Shown here piece after piece: positions 11,058-21,758 of a DNA stretch of 64,000 bases. Position 1 is the first letter of the stretch, and each line of letters begins with the position of its first letter. The position numbers and the translations under genes are program-made. Under the pieces are notes generated by a model that saw nothing but the letters and a program-made list of their open reading frames with translations, was not told where the DNA came from and made no database searches. The stretch is from Tulasnella sp. 424 (taxonomy: Eukaryota > Basidiomycota > Agaricomycetes > Cantharellales > Tulasnellaceae). Where the stretch lies: positions 186,001 through 250,000 of the forward strand of contig WSUB01000041.1 of the NCBI GenBank assembly GCA_019633425.1, written 5' to 3'.

Positions 11058-12947
11058 CTACGCTGGCGGTCTAGAACTCGGGAGGCTTTCCGGGACTTCT
11101 CCACCAGATAACGGGTGACCTTCCTCTTCACCGCCTTCAACGACTCGAGCCAAATGGTCCACCATCTCCAAGTAGAATGTCGCTGGTTTGAACTTGATGC
11201 TTCTCCCGGTCCACTCCGCCCAAGTATACCGAGCGGTGTCGACCCAACCGGTCTTGGGGCGTGACGTGAGCTACGTATCTTCTGACTGCTGGGGAGTGAC
11301 TTACCAAGTCCGAATGACTGACTCCTTTCAGTGTCCCAAGGTAAGTTCCCCCTGAAACCGCGATTGTCAAGTTGTTAGGCGAGGTTTTGTGGAAGTCTTC
11401 GCTTACATTTCGCGGATTGAATTGCAATAAACCCGTCATTTGGACCTTGCTTAGGTAGAATGATAGAGTGAGGGATCCTTTTGAAAGGAGTTATATAAGA
11501 CCGGTTGATTTGGGCCAAGAGAGAGGAACTGACAGACCTGTACAGATCTAATAACCCTGGTTCGAACTCTGCTCCCCAGCTGAAGTACTGTACACCGGGA
11601 GCGTCGGGCGTTTCTTCGTTAAATTTCGCCATATTTTTGGTCTACCGATTCAGAGTCACAACACGCAATCAACACTGTTCGCCATCTTGTCAGACTTACA
11701 GTCAGGGACACGAAACCTTGGCCGTCGCCGTCTCCTCCAATGGGGAGCTTGTTTAAAACGGCAACCATTGCGGGCAACCGGTTGCCTGTGACCTCAAAAT
11801 ATCAGAGCCGTGTCGGGTGAGGAAAGAAATCCACTCACCAACAGTTTCAAGGAAGTAATCTGCAGCGTAGGTCCCTCGGTGTGGAGCAGAGACCGTGGTT
11901 ACCGATAAAACTCTGAAAGTATCTTCTCCCTGAAGATGAGATGCTACGTAGCGGGCGTCAATTCCTCCCTCCGAGAAACATCAATTTTAGAGCTTGGTCT
12001 GATGCAAGGAGCAGCTTACCATGCTGTGTCCTAGCAAGGCGAGGGGCGTCAAAACGGTATGTTCTCGTCAAAGAGTACGACTTACCAATCAGATGCACGG
12101 AACGACCCTGGTATTTCTCGGTGATTATCTTGGCCAGGACCTCCGCCCTCTCGACTATGCTGCTAATGGCCGGCACTCGGGCGAAGAGCACATCGATCCC
12201 GTTCGCCTCTAAAACCTCTTTTATCCCTTTCCAGTGGGAGATTTGCAGCGGAACGATGCCTCCACCAAACTTGACCGAGTCGAACCCCATGAGGCCATGG
12301 CAGAATATGACTGGGTTCTTGGGCGAACGGTATCGTTTTTGGATCTTGGCCGTCTCCTCTTCGATAGTGGGGGCTTGGTCGTCTTCCTGCAGTAGTTCGT
12401 CTACGTTGTCTTTGTTCGTCCTCCACCAGCTGCTGGGCAACGACGTGAAGGACTCAAAGGTCTGTCCTCGGGAAGGTGGCCGTGACCGATCTGTGTGGGA
12501 AGAAGATGGTTGGGGGGCCGTCATTGATCTCTCCCGCTCCTGAAGAAGGCGAAGAGTCTCAATGGACGATCGAGACGCCGGCGTAATCTCTGGTCGACCG
12601 GATACGTGTGATCCGCGGGAGGATTGCAGGGATACTGGAGGGTGATTGACGTGTAGTTGGAGGTCACTGTTGGTGAGCGCCAGGCTAGGTGGCGCAGACC
12701 TCGCCGAATGCTCGTGGAGGAACGAGTGTTTATGACCTTGGGATACCTGAATCGAGCGGAAAGTCGGCATGGCGCCATCTGATAGTGCTAATGCGTGCAG
12801 GCGGTCGGTGTGGTTTGGCGAGATTGGCTGCGTTAGATCGAACGGGCTTTCTGACATGGCCTCGCGGAGGGCCGCTTTGGTAGTCTCGTCCATCAAGCCG
12901 CGAGTCGATTGTGTCGTTCGGTTTTCCTGAGATTCAGTCGCGTCCAT
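11058..12947 (-). CDS. Alpha/beta-hydrolase lipase (fungal Lip2/triacylglycerol lipase type)
   Basis: Predicted to hydrolyse ester bonds in triacylglycerols. Exon 1 (12086-12947) encodes a Ser/Pro-rich N-terminal extension of about 210 aa and then the first hydrolase strands (NPVIFCHGLMGFDSVKFGG). Exon 2 is an 11-nt exon (12020-12030) holding the nucleophile serine; exon 3 starts at 11968 with GGIDARYVASHL, so splicing builds the classic GHSMGG elbow. Later exons carry VTTVSAPHRGTYAADYFLE, the candidate acid residue in PNDGFIAIQSA, and the candidate histidine in GVSHSDL. The stop is at 11058-11060. No signal peptide is evident, so it is likely intracellular. The long N-terminal extension is unusual and may be regulatory. 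Middle splice sites are less certain than the first three exons. Confidence 0.8.
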
Positions 12948-13979
12948 GTCGCCCTAAGGTTACGGGATGCTTGTATTTTTGTGCCGTGTTTGAGAAATCC
13001 TTGAGTCTCCGAGAGTGTTCCTCGTAAGAAAATTCGAGAAATAAAGCAACGGATTGTTGAATATTTGATTGATACGTAGGGGCTTGCACTGAGATAATCG
13101 TGGATGGTGAGATAACTTGCTTGAGACTATGGTTCAGAGGCCATCGTGTGCCAGGGACTGAAAGCCCACTGTTTTTTCCCAGGCAGCGGCGCCGCGGTGT
13201 CCGTTGATTTTTCGGTTGCTATAGGTAGCCCTAAGACGAGACGGAGTTCTAAACTCTGAATGCCAGTTACTCCCTCGATCGTGCTTCTGCTCCTTGTCAT
13301 AACTTTTAGGACCGTTCCCCTCACCGTCCGATCAACGGTATCGCGGCTCGCGCAGAAAGTTGCAGACACCGGTCTCGACAATCCAAATGCGATAAGCCAC
13401 AAATTAAGCACACCTAATTATTTCCCCGTTGGATCATGAACGTGAGGAACCGTTGCAATATGCCATGTGCGTGGGCGGCCTTGAGGATGAGACTGACGAG
13501 ATGGTCAGATGATGGTGCCCGCGGTTACGGAGATTGTGGTTCATTTTTGCAGACTCACGGTGGCGCATGACACTGCGTATCACCCTAAAATTCTCAGCTG
13601 GAGGAATACGAGGAAAAGGCTGTCTTCTTCTAATTTGCGTATTATATTCTAGGACGCGGGACAATGATGGCAAAAAGGAAGATTGCTGTTCGAAGAGAAG
13701 ACGGGAAAGGGAACCTGATACAATTGTCCAACTCTCGTTTACGGTGGCGCATGACAATGACGAGCGAACGGCCCGAGTTAAAAGACACGAGAAACGTGAA
13801 TGGAGAAGGGAGTGCTTTGGCCAATCCACGCCCGGCTAAGTGGTTACCGACGCGCCGGTCATTGCGTAGTGAAAAGCCCGCCGTCGGTTCAACCCGCACC
13901 TCACTCCTTTAACCTTGTGCCCTCCTCGATCTCTCCCTCTCACCTCCAGCATTTGCCCTTCACGAACGAACACGCAACC
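12948..13979. other. Divergent promoter region
   Basis: The lipase (leftward) and nitronate monooxygenase (rightward) genes start on either side. Frames at 13127-13411 and 13434-13899 are short, mutually overlapping and lack domain signatures. A CT-rich leader precedes the ATG at 13980. Confidence 0.45.
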
Positions 13980-15633
13980 ATGTCAGTCATCAAAACACCC
14001 ATCACAGAGCTCTTCAAGATCCAGCACCCAATCCTGCTTGCTGGTGCGTTTTTGGCTCGGCCCGTGGTTCGCGAGTCGCACTTAACGTTACGTTGCCCTA
14101 TTTAGGCATGAACGTCGCTGCTGGACCAGAACTCGCAGCAGCTGTGAGTAACTTTGGATATATCTAGCTCTAGCCACTCGTTCACTGACGTCGACGTGTT
14201 CTTTGCGGGCAGGTCACAAAGTGAGCGCGTTTAGTCGAGATTACAATCCCGGGGTGTTCACCCAAATTTCAACTCGTAGTGCCGGCGGTCTTGGTGTTAT
14301 TGGAGGCGTTGGTTACACGCCGAAGATGCTTCGGTCTCAAATCAAGGCCATCAAGGCAGACTTGAAGGATCCCAACGCACCGTTTGGCGTCGACCTGCTC
14401 CTGCCTCAGGTCGGCGGCAGCGCCCGCAAGACCAACGTGAGGAGTTTCAGACTAGCCCGTCATCTACTATATCCCTGACGGCCGGCCTCTCTCTAGTATG
14501 ATTACACCAAGGGCCAGCTACCAGACCTCATCGACGTGTATGCACAGCCCTTCGTTGTTGGATTGGTCTAGCGTATTGACACCTCTTCCTCCTCTCTGAG
14601 CATCATCGAAGAGAAGGCATCTCTGTTCGTATGCGCCGTTGGTGTCCCGCCAAAGGAAGCTGTAGACAAGGTAGGGATGGCCAAGCCGATTGATACGGGT
14701 CGCAAACCGCTGAACCGAATTACGACCCGCCTCCCTTCAGCTGCACAGCGCGGGCATCCCAGTGATGAACATGGTCGGCCACCCAAAACACGTCGCTAAA
14801 GCACTCGAAGTCGGCGTCGACCTTATTTGCGCTCAAGGCAGCGAAGGTTTGTTCATTCCTGCATCGAAAGACACCTCTATTCGGACAAAGACCTCCCTAA
14901 CCTCGAATTCTTTTAACCTTTCATAATTAGGTGGAGGACACACCGGAGACATCCCAACATCCCTCCTCATCCCAGCTTGCGTCGATGCTGTCAAAGGCAA
15001 GAAGAGCCCACTCACCGGCGGACCCGTCCACGTGATCGCCGCTGGCGGCATCTTCGACGGCCGTGGTCTCGCTGCGGCACTGGTCAACGGCGCCGTCGGT
15101 GTTTGGGTTGGAACGAGATTCGTCGCGTCGGAGGAAGCTAACGCTCCCAAGGCTCATAAGCAGGCGTAAGTTGCGCATTTCTTTTGGCAAGAGGACCAAT
15201 CGTTGATTCCTGCTCTCCTCTCAGTGTCGTCACCGCCAGTCTGGACGATGACATCCGCACTCTGATCTACACCGGTCGTCCTCTTCGTGTGCGTAAGACT
15301 CCATACATCATGGATTGGTACGTCTTTTTACTTCCCTTGCGTGGTCTTTTCAACCCGACTTATAAAGTACATCTCAATCTCCACAGGGAGGAGAATCGTC
15401 AAGCAGAAATGAAACAATACCTCGCACAAGGCGTATTACCTATCGACAGGGATATGGAAAAGCACCCCGAAAAGTCGTTAGAAGCTCGTCCATGGCTGTT
15501 GGGCAAAGTCTCCGGCCTCATCGATGAAGTCCTTCCGGCGAAGAAGATCATTGACGACATGGTCTCGGAGGCCGCGTCAAGGCTGAATGCTGCCAATGGA
15601 TTCATCGTCGGTGGTGCCAAGGCCAGGTTATAA
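13980..15633 (+). CDS. Nitronate monooxygenase (2-nitropropane dioxygenase family)
   Basis: An FMN enzyme of TIM-barrel fold that oxidises nitronates; in fungi it is thought to detoxify nitro compounds such as propionate 3-nitronate. There are ten exons: 13980-14043, 14106-14143, 14213-14220, 14280-14436, 14497-14537, 14601-14670, 14741-14846, 14931-15165, 15225-15317 and 15387-15633 (352 aa). Exon 3 is 8 nt and is needed to build the conserved VTNAGGLGVIGG motif. Other family signs are the N-terminal HPILLAGMNVAAGPELAAA, ICAQGSEGGGHTGD with the catalytic-type His, and the phosphate-binding VIAAGGIFDGRGLAAAL followed by GVWVGTRF. The length fits the family. No targeting sequence is seen. Confidence 0.92.
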
Positions 15634-15817
15634 AAAAAAGGCGTGGAGCTAGCGCTTCTCCTGTTTAACGACTCGTTATTTTTTTTTTCTGGGGATGTAT
15701 GTATTTTGACCGTGTAAGGTTGGCTTAACGGAAACTAGTTTCAAAAACATTCGTTCTGGGCCGGAAAGTCCGTCCGTCGAGAAACATGGGAGCGAAGGAT
15801 AAGAAACTTCAAACTCG

Positions 15818-17542
15818 TCACTTTTCCATTATGCTATCTTCATCGGAGCCCAGCTGTCCTATACTCAACCCGTCGAGTACCGCGGCCATTTTTCTAATTT
15901 CCCTATCCTGCTTCTTCCTCGCTCTGGATTTCTTCATCTTCCGCTCCGTCTTCCTGGATTTCTTCTGTCCAGTATCCTTAGCGTCCATCTCTTCTTCTGG
16001 ACCGTCGCCTGTTTCGACTCGTCTTGTCTTTCCCTTCGCACGACCAACCACAAGGCCGTCCGTATCTCCCGTCGTAACGACAGTTGACTCGTCTCTTTTA
16101 CGCTTCGACGCTCTAAATATGGGCGGGTCCATACCTAGTGTGTCGAAATCGGTGCTGAGGTCTTGAATACTACTCCGCGTGGTACCAGACGTGATGGCGG
16201 CGGGTTTGAATTCAAGTCGCGTCTGTTACAGTGAAGCAGATATGAGTATCGAAGTTAAAAAAAGGGTATAAGAAACGTCAAGTCTTTCGGGTTCTGACCT
16301 TTGGAGAATTCGACCAGTATGCGGAAGGTTTTCGTTCTGGAGTCTGGACCTTCGAGGCTTTGGGGAGCCGTCGGATGCGCCGGGCTGTCTTCGGTATGTC
16401 AAGTAGAGGTACCAAATCGGGATCCGTTCGACGGGCAAGAAGATATTCCTAGGTTGTGTGTTGTGTGAAGTATCAGGAGTCAGTTATCTGTCCCGGAGAC
16501 CCAGAGGGGATTCAAATGCGCAACACACACCCTAGCATCAAGGCTCAATTTCTGGCGAGACCATTCAGCCTGCCCGCACAAATTGGGATTCATTCCGACG
16601 CGACGGAAGCCAATACATTTGAATTTGGGGGCTGGTTCGGAGAGAACGGTGGTGGAATCGTTCGTCGAAGAGCTTCGCTTGACGCCGAGTTGGTCCGGTT
16701 GGTCAAGAACTTCGCAGAGATCGTTCCGAGTCTGTGTCATTGACGAGATTATCAGCATTATAAGGAGCTTGGATTGGTGGGAGAGGGCCTAACCTGTCGA
16801 GGAAGTGCCTTAAGCTCCTGCTCATGCAGATCGGGCAACGTGTAAGGTAAAATTTGCATCGTTCCCCAATATACAAGCGCAGCGGAGTCCTTTGAAGGAG
16901 TCAGCAACTCAAAATTGCAGGGATCCGAGCTGACCGATGTAGGTCTGCCGTTGCTCGGGCCCGCAGCGGTGTGGTGCTCGTGGCCGTTTAGGTGCCGTCG
17001 TTGGATGAAGAACCCAACCGAACCCCGAGTAGAACTCTTACTCCAGAAAATGAGGCTCTCAGGCAACACGCGGATCATGTGTGGCGAGAGGTCCTAAAAG
17101 ATATCAAGGGATTTTGGGGAGGAGGCACAAGAGTGTTAATTGCAGCGTGCTAAAGTAGATGAGGGAAGAGAAAACTTACAAGCTCTACAACGCCCTCGCC
17201 CGATTGCAAAATTGCGAGACCGGGCCGTACGTCGGACGTAAAGAATATTTTAACGTGTGTTGGAGCTGGAATGTGGCGAGATTCTTCTGCATGGTACTTG
17301 CTGAGGATATTCTGCCGAAGAGCTCGGATGATTGTTGTATCCACGACGTCGACGCCGATGTCGCTCCGTTCCGGTTTCCGCTCCCCTATGCCGCGAGAGC
17401 TTCGTGCCTGATCGCCACCGAGTCGCAGTTCAGACAGTCCGAGGTCCGTACTATCGTCGTCTAAAAGGTCGAACTCTGCATCCGAGCTGTGGGCCGGGCG
17501 AATGAGGGAGTTTGGTTTCGTGGTAGGGGTTGGAGGATTCAT
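15818..17542 (-). CDS. Nuclear-looking protein of unknown function, 472 aa
   Basis: I do not recognise this family. Five exons, all phase 0, join cleanly: 17180-17542, 16794-17093, 16531-16731, 16299-16448 and 15818-16222. The N-terminal half is globular (IIRALRQNILSKYH, then VKIFFTSDVRPGLAIL and RVLPESLIFWSKSS). The C-terminal half is very basic with NLS-like clusters: RRIRRLPKASK, SKRKRDES and GQKKSRKTERKMKKSRARKK. That composition suggests nuclear or nucleolar location. A second, broken copy lies at 25717-26620 and retains the same first splice sites, which supports this model. The start is the ATG at 17540-17542; an upstream extension exists only without ATG. Function is unknown. Confidence 0.7.
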
Positions 17543-17830
17543 GCCGGAGCCACCGTATGAGCACTTGGTCGATCCAGAAACAGCGTACGTTGTACGCAAA
17601 TTACGATGGGGACGGTAATGACCACCTTTCACCGGTCTCTCTCTTTTTCTCCGTGTGCCGTCTGCTCGAGCTCCGTTCGTTCTCTGAGTTATTGATGGCA
17701 ATAAATGGATCTAAGAGTCAAGACAGAAGTCGTAGTTTGGTTGATGGGCTGACGAAGTTATGATGATGCCATATGAGAATGCATGAGTCCCGCTGGTGGT
17801 TGACGAAGGCTTGTTGAACAGCTGTTGAGC
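16730..17830 (-). repeat. Duplicated block shared with 25800-26910
   Basis: This covers exons 1-2 of the 472-aa gene, their introns and the upstream flank. It matches 25800-26910 in the same orientation, including a shared TGGTTGACGAAGGCT motif upstream (near 17795 and 26891). Only this 5' part was copied; the exons after the third splice junction are not found there. Confidence 0.75.
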
Positions 17831-17908
17831 ATTTGCGGTTATTTGCGAACTTTGCATCACGCCCAACATCAGGCCCAGTACCTTCCACAATCCCCCGACG
17901 TCGACGTT

Positions 17909-20027
17909 ATGCCTGGGGCACTAGAAACACAAGTGCGCGCACTGCCACTTAGTCTAGGGGTCTTGCCTCATGTATCGTCTGAGCAGTCGCTCGAGGAAGT
18001 CGAGGTGGCTTCACTTTCGTTAAACAAGCTGTCGCAGCTTGGCCAGCCGACGATTACAGTACCGCCCAACTCTGTCTTGTAGATCAAGATGATCCGATCC
18101 CGGTTTCTTTTAATTCAATTACCCGGAGCAGTTTTGCACCTATGGGACCTGATACATCCTGTCAGGTGCATAGCCAGTTGCAGTCTCGATGGCACAGTCG
18201 ATGGGGCGGTCGTCGAGGACGAGGAAGGCCCTCGCATGACTAGAATATTCCTATCTACCAGGTATATAACGACATGTACATCTGTGTGGATAAATCAACT
18301 GACGAAGTTGCATCGCCTTGAGGTCGTGTACAACGTACCAACTTTACGTCGAAATCCCGGGCTTCAACGAATCCCAACCTACCGCTCCTCGACTTACTCC
18401 ATCAGTCTTGTTTCGTGGACTCTCTCACATTTTAGATGCGAAGAGCCCTCTTTTTGCTCTATCACACCTGGAGGGGCGGGCACCTGGGGCGTTCATCAAG
18501 GATCAACCGAGTGGCGGGGTTGTGGAGTTGGTTCGGTGTCCGGGAACTTTCGCTGACCTACCGTACTCGAACGGTGGAGGCCAAAGCTTGAGGCCTCGGA
18601 TTGTGAGTGCTGCACCTTAAGCCTTAGACCATTCCCTCAACGTTCCGAATGTTCCGCTTACGTTTGGCATCTTAACACGTAGGCACATAACGGAATAATC
18701 GACATTCGGATATTCGATGACATCATTGCTGTGGCTAGGACCTGCAATCTCGAACTCTACCACCCGTCAGGGTTGGTTGAGAGATTTTCTGATGGTGCAG
18801 AATCGGGACGCACCTTCTCAATCCAGCCTTATGGACGGCTTGACTATCCAAATCTCGAGTCTCCGGTATACCGAGGGAGTTTCCTTCGTCTCCCCAACCC
18901 GTATTTGGGGATCGAGCCTGGTGCCTTGGCTTTGTTCTCAACAGAACTCCCGGGCTGCTACGGAATCGCATCTCGGCCTGGGTGGAGCTCAAGGGCGGCG
19001 TCTGGAATAGCAACAACTGATATTGCGTGCCTCACTGGTTTGGTCGAGGTTACACGATGCATGTTCAACACCGCATTGGGGCCTTCCGGTCATCGTTTCG
19101 CGCGATTGTCGGATGAACACCTCACAATCTATTTCACGTCCAGACGCGATTCAGATTCGACGGCCGGGCACCAAAGCAGGGGAGGCATGATGGCCTCTTG
19201 GATGATACCCGGAGCTCTCGGTGATATCCCAGTCGCCCTCGACTTTGACGAAGCAACGGGACGTTGCGTTGCTGCGATGGCATCGGGACGAGTGTGGGTG
19301 AAAGCCTCTCCGAGCCTCGAGTTTTTCCCTTGGTGAAGCTGTTGCCAGACTTTGTATGTTCATTATTGAATGCTTTTATTCCCGATGTCTCGCTTCGGTT
19401 CGGTCTAACCAGTGCCTTTTCTCTTAGGAAGTAACTGGGATCCCAAACCCAGATCCAGCCCGGTGGCCAGTTGTTATGCCTTTCCCGACTCCGGATCCAT
19501 TTGGAAATCCGCCAGCATATGCTCTACCGAAGCCGAAGCAAGTGGCACCCCGTTGGTCCGACGAAGTCGACAAGTACTTCCCTTACAAAAATCGGCCGGA
19601 CTGCTATGGAGGCACACCCTGGTTAATCCACGAAGCTCTCCACATCCCAGTTGTACGGCCTGGGCATCACCCGCCTTCGGTTGGAGAATACGGTGCAAGG
19701 ACGGTGTTATTCACGGTGGAGCAGACAAAGCCAGGCAGTCCCTTCTATGACGAAGTCATTGAGGTTCGTCCCCTGCCTGGGTCAGATGAAGGGAACGGAT
19801 TTTGGCTTCTCGTGATGGACTGCGGGAACTGGGAGTTCTACAGGCTCAAGCCGGTGGGTGGTTTGGACGATATAGTTGCTCATCTTCAACATGGAGGTAT
19901 TGGCAAATTGCGGGAGAGCGATGAACCATGGCCGGCCGACGAGCGCAAGCTCGATCAGCTTTCTCGGTGGATGTATAGGTATGACACAAGATTTGGGAAG
20001 TGGATATCGAAGCACAACTTAACTTAA
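17909..20027 (+). pseudogene. Propeller-like / F-box-related protein A, with lesions
   Basis: Paralogue of 41501-43874. Exons: to 18261, 18323-18602, 18683-about 19330, and one ending at 20027. Shared motifs are IRSRFLLIQLPGAVLHLWDL (a propeller-like strand pair), DGTVDGAVVEDEE, ALDFDEATGRCVAAMASGRVWV, IPNPDPARWP and WSDEVDKYFPYKNRPDC. Two lesions are seen: a TAG at 18080-18082 where B has a Trp codon, and a frame break near 19320, where the last good codon before TGA cannot splice in frame to the final exon. A protein starting at the ATG at 18089 would avoid the first lesion. Such repeats follow F-boxes in many Agaricomycete proteins, but no F-box is visible here. The function is therefore unassigned. 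Confidence 0.6.
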
Positions 20028-20126
20028 GAATAGTTCAATTTGAGTTTTGATGTTTATAAAATAATATTCGAGCATCGTAAGCGGTCTTTCGAATCGCGCT
20101 TGCCAAAAGGGGCGAAGGGATACATG

Positions 20127-20936
20127 TTAAGCGAAGTGGATAACTCCTTGGGGCTGATATAGCTCGTCGATAGGCTTGACTTCCTCCGCGAGTGTGACAT
20201 GCACCGCGCCTGTATGCAATCGAACATAAGAGTGGCGTTCCAACCTCATCACTTGGAAGGCGGTGCGACTTACCCGCGCTGGTCATTGACTCCAAGAAGC
20301 TTCCCTTTTGTTGATATCGGGCAAAAAGGGAGCACCTGCCATGAACTTCAAGTATCTGAGTCAAGCACTAAGTGACCACGGTTACGAGGCTCTAAAATGT
20401 CTGCTCTCACATATCCCTATCGCTACGTTCCGTCTGCATGGCAAGGGGACGAGCGAGAAGGCCGCCGGCGTTTGGAGACCAATTGATAATTCCAACTCCG
20501 AGATACTGTAAGAGTGGGATCATCTCGCGTTCTTCCTCTCTATAAATGGGATTGTAGAATTTCTGCATTGAGATGAACCCGGTGACCCCATATAATTCTG
20601 CATTTTGTGACTGAAGATGGAGTAAAACTAGGAGAATGCTCGGGCGAGTTTGGAGATCCAGATCTAACATTGCCACGCGTAGCAGGACAACATTCCAATG
20701 TGGCGTGCGTATCCGGCCTTGACGATGTTGTGGAGTACGTGCACGGTCTCCTCGATGGGGGAAGTAGGGTCGAAGTGGTGACCTGGTTGCGAAGCAACAG
20801 ATTGGTATCGCATCGAAGGGCTACAGTTGAGACACTCACGCCGGAAGAGATCAACGTAGGGGAGCAGAAGACGTTCTAGAGAGGTCTTAATCGCCGCGAA
20901 AAGATGCTGTCGGGAATGAGCCTGTCCGGAAGACAT
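20127..20936 (-). pseudogene. Aldo-keto reductase relic
   Basis: Pieces of an NADPH-dependent aldo-keto reductase of the large fungal type appear in correct order: SRQHLFAAIKTSLERL, then FDPTSPIEETVHVLHNIVKA, ARHIGMLSCYAWQ, FISMQKFYNPIYREEEREM and LGVGIINWSP. The C-terminal GAVHVTLAEEVKPIDELYQP follows near 20210. The N-terminal 120 or so residues, with the catalytic Tyr and Asp, are absent. So is most of the segment between the INWSP strand and the C-terminus. Several introns still look spliceable. It is best read as a decaying fragment; a truncated product could still be made. Confidence 0.65.
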
Positions 20937-20953
20937 ACCTTTCGGCCGAGTCC

Positions 20954-21411
20954 TTGTTGATTTGCATAACGCAGGCGTACCTGTACGGTCTTTGCACCTC
21001 AAGGCGAGATCTCTGGTTGAAGGATTGGTTGGAACGTGTCAGCAGGACTTTCAAGGACGTGGAGGACTTTGATTTGCGGTTCTGGATAGATCACTCTAAC
21101 GTGAGTAGACGGGCTGGGCGGCGCCCAACACAGCCCGTTGCTAACCGAGTATGCAGCAGAGTGTGGCAAAATATCCCAAGCAAAGAACTAAAACACTTCA
21201 AAAATTTACGCCGCCTTAGGCTCCGGAAAGGAGCCGGCAGTGCATTTAGCGAAGAGACACGGCAATCTTTGTATGGGAACCAGAGGTTGTTCAGCGCAAG
21301 TTCTTACAAGACCCGGATGAGAGCCGACTGTGCCCCTTGCTTGAAGAAGTGGAGATAAGCGGGAGAGACGAATGGGTTAAGCGAGACGGCCAATGGATTC
21401 ATCGGAATTAG
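20954..21411 (+). pseudogene. F-box/LRR-type C-terminal relic
   Basis: An open stretch (WLERVSRTFKDVEDFDLRFW, then LKHFKNLRRLRLRK) changes frame near 21240 and continues as LCPLLEEVEISG and ends GQWIHRN at 21409-21411. This leucine-rich pattern with a charged Trp-containing tail is typical of C-termini of fungal F-box/LRR proteins. There is no N-terminal F-box and at least one frame break. It overlaps nothing else and lies tail to head with the aldo-keto relic. Confidence 0.4.
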
Positions 21412-21758
21412 GGAAGTTTGCTGGGGTTTTGATCACCGTTGTTGTGTATATTGTGCATGCACTCTTTTGCGAAGAGATTGTAAAATCGGTTACTCTCGTG
21501 GGTGATCATGGCGTGGGGTGACGCAGCGAGATTCCAAACGGACGCAAGTTGATCCTTGACACTAATGTAATGCGCGGTGTTGTGACGTTATGAACCAGAA
21601 TTGCTCGGCGAATAAATATCCAGGAAAGAAACACAGTACAACACGAAAGGAAGAATTACAGAAAGAGTGAGAGCAATACCAACAAAACAAGGAAGCCCGA
21701 AATCAAATCTAAAATAGCGCAAGCGAGGTTGAGAAAATCAGAGGTGGGGAGGAACGAG
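21412..21758. other. Spacer
   Basis: No gene is seen in this stretch between the F-box/LRR relic and the 3' end of the next minus-strand gene. Confidence 0.5.

Noticed and set aside
11541..11580. tRNA-like GGTTCGAACTC motif
   Set aside because: It lies within a lipase exon region and no cloverleaf could be folded around it by eye. No tRNA or rRNA genes were recognised in the window.
16456..16792. Plus-strand frames over the 472-aa gene
   Set aside because: They lie antisense to spliced exons that are supported by the second copy and by phase-0 junctions.
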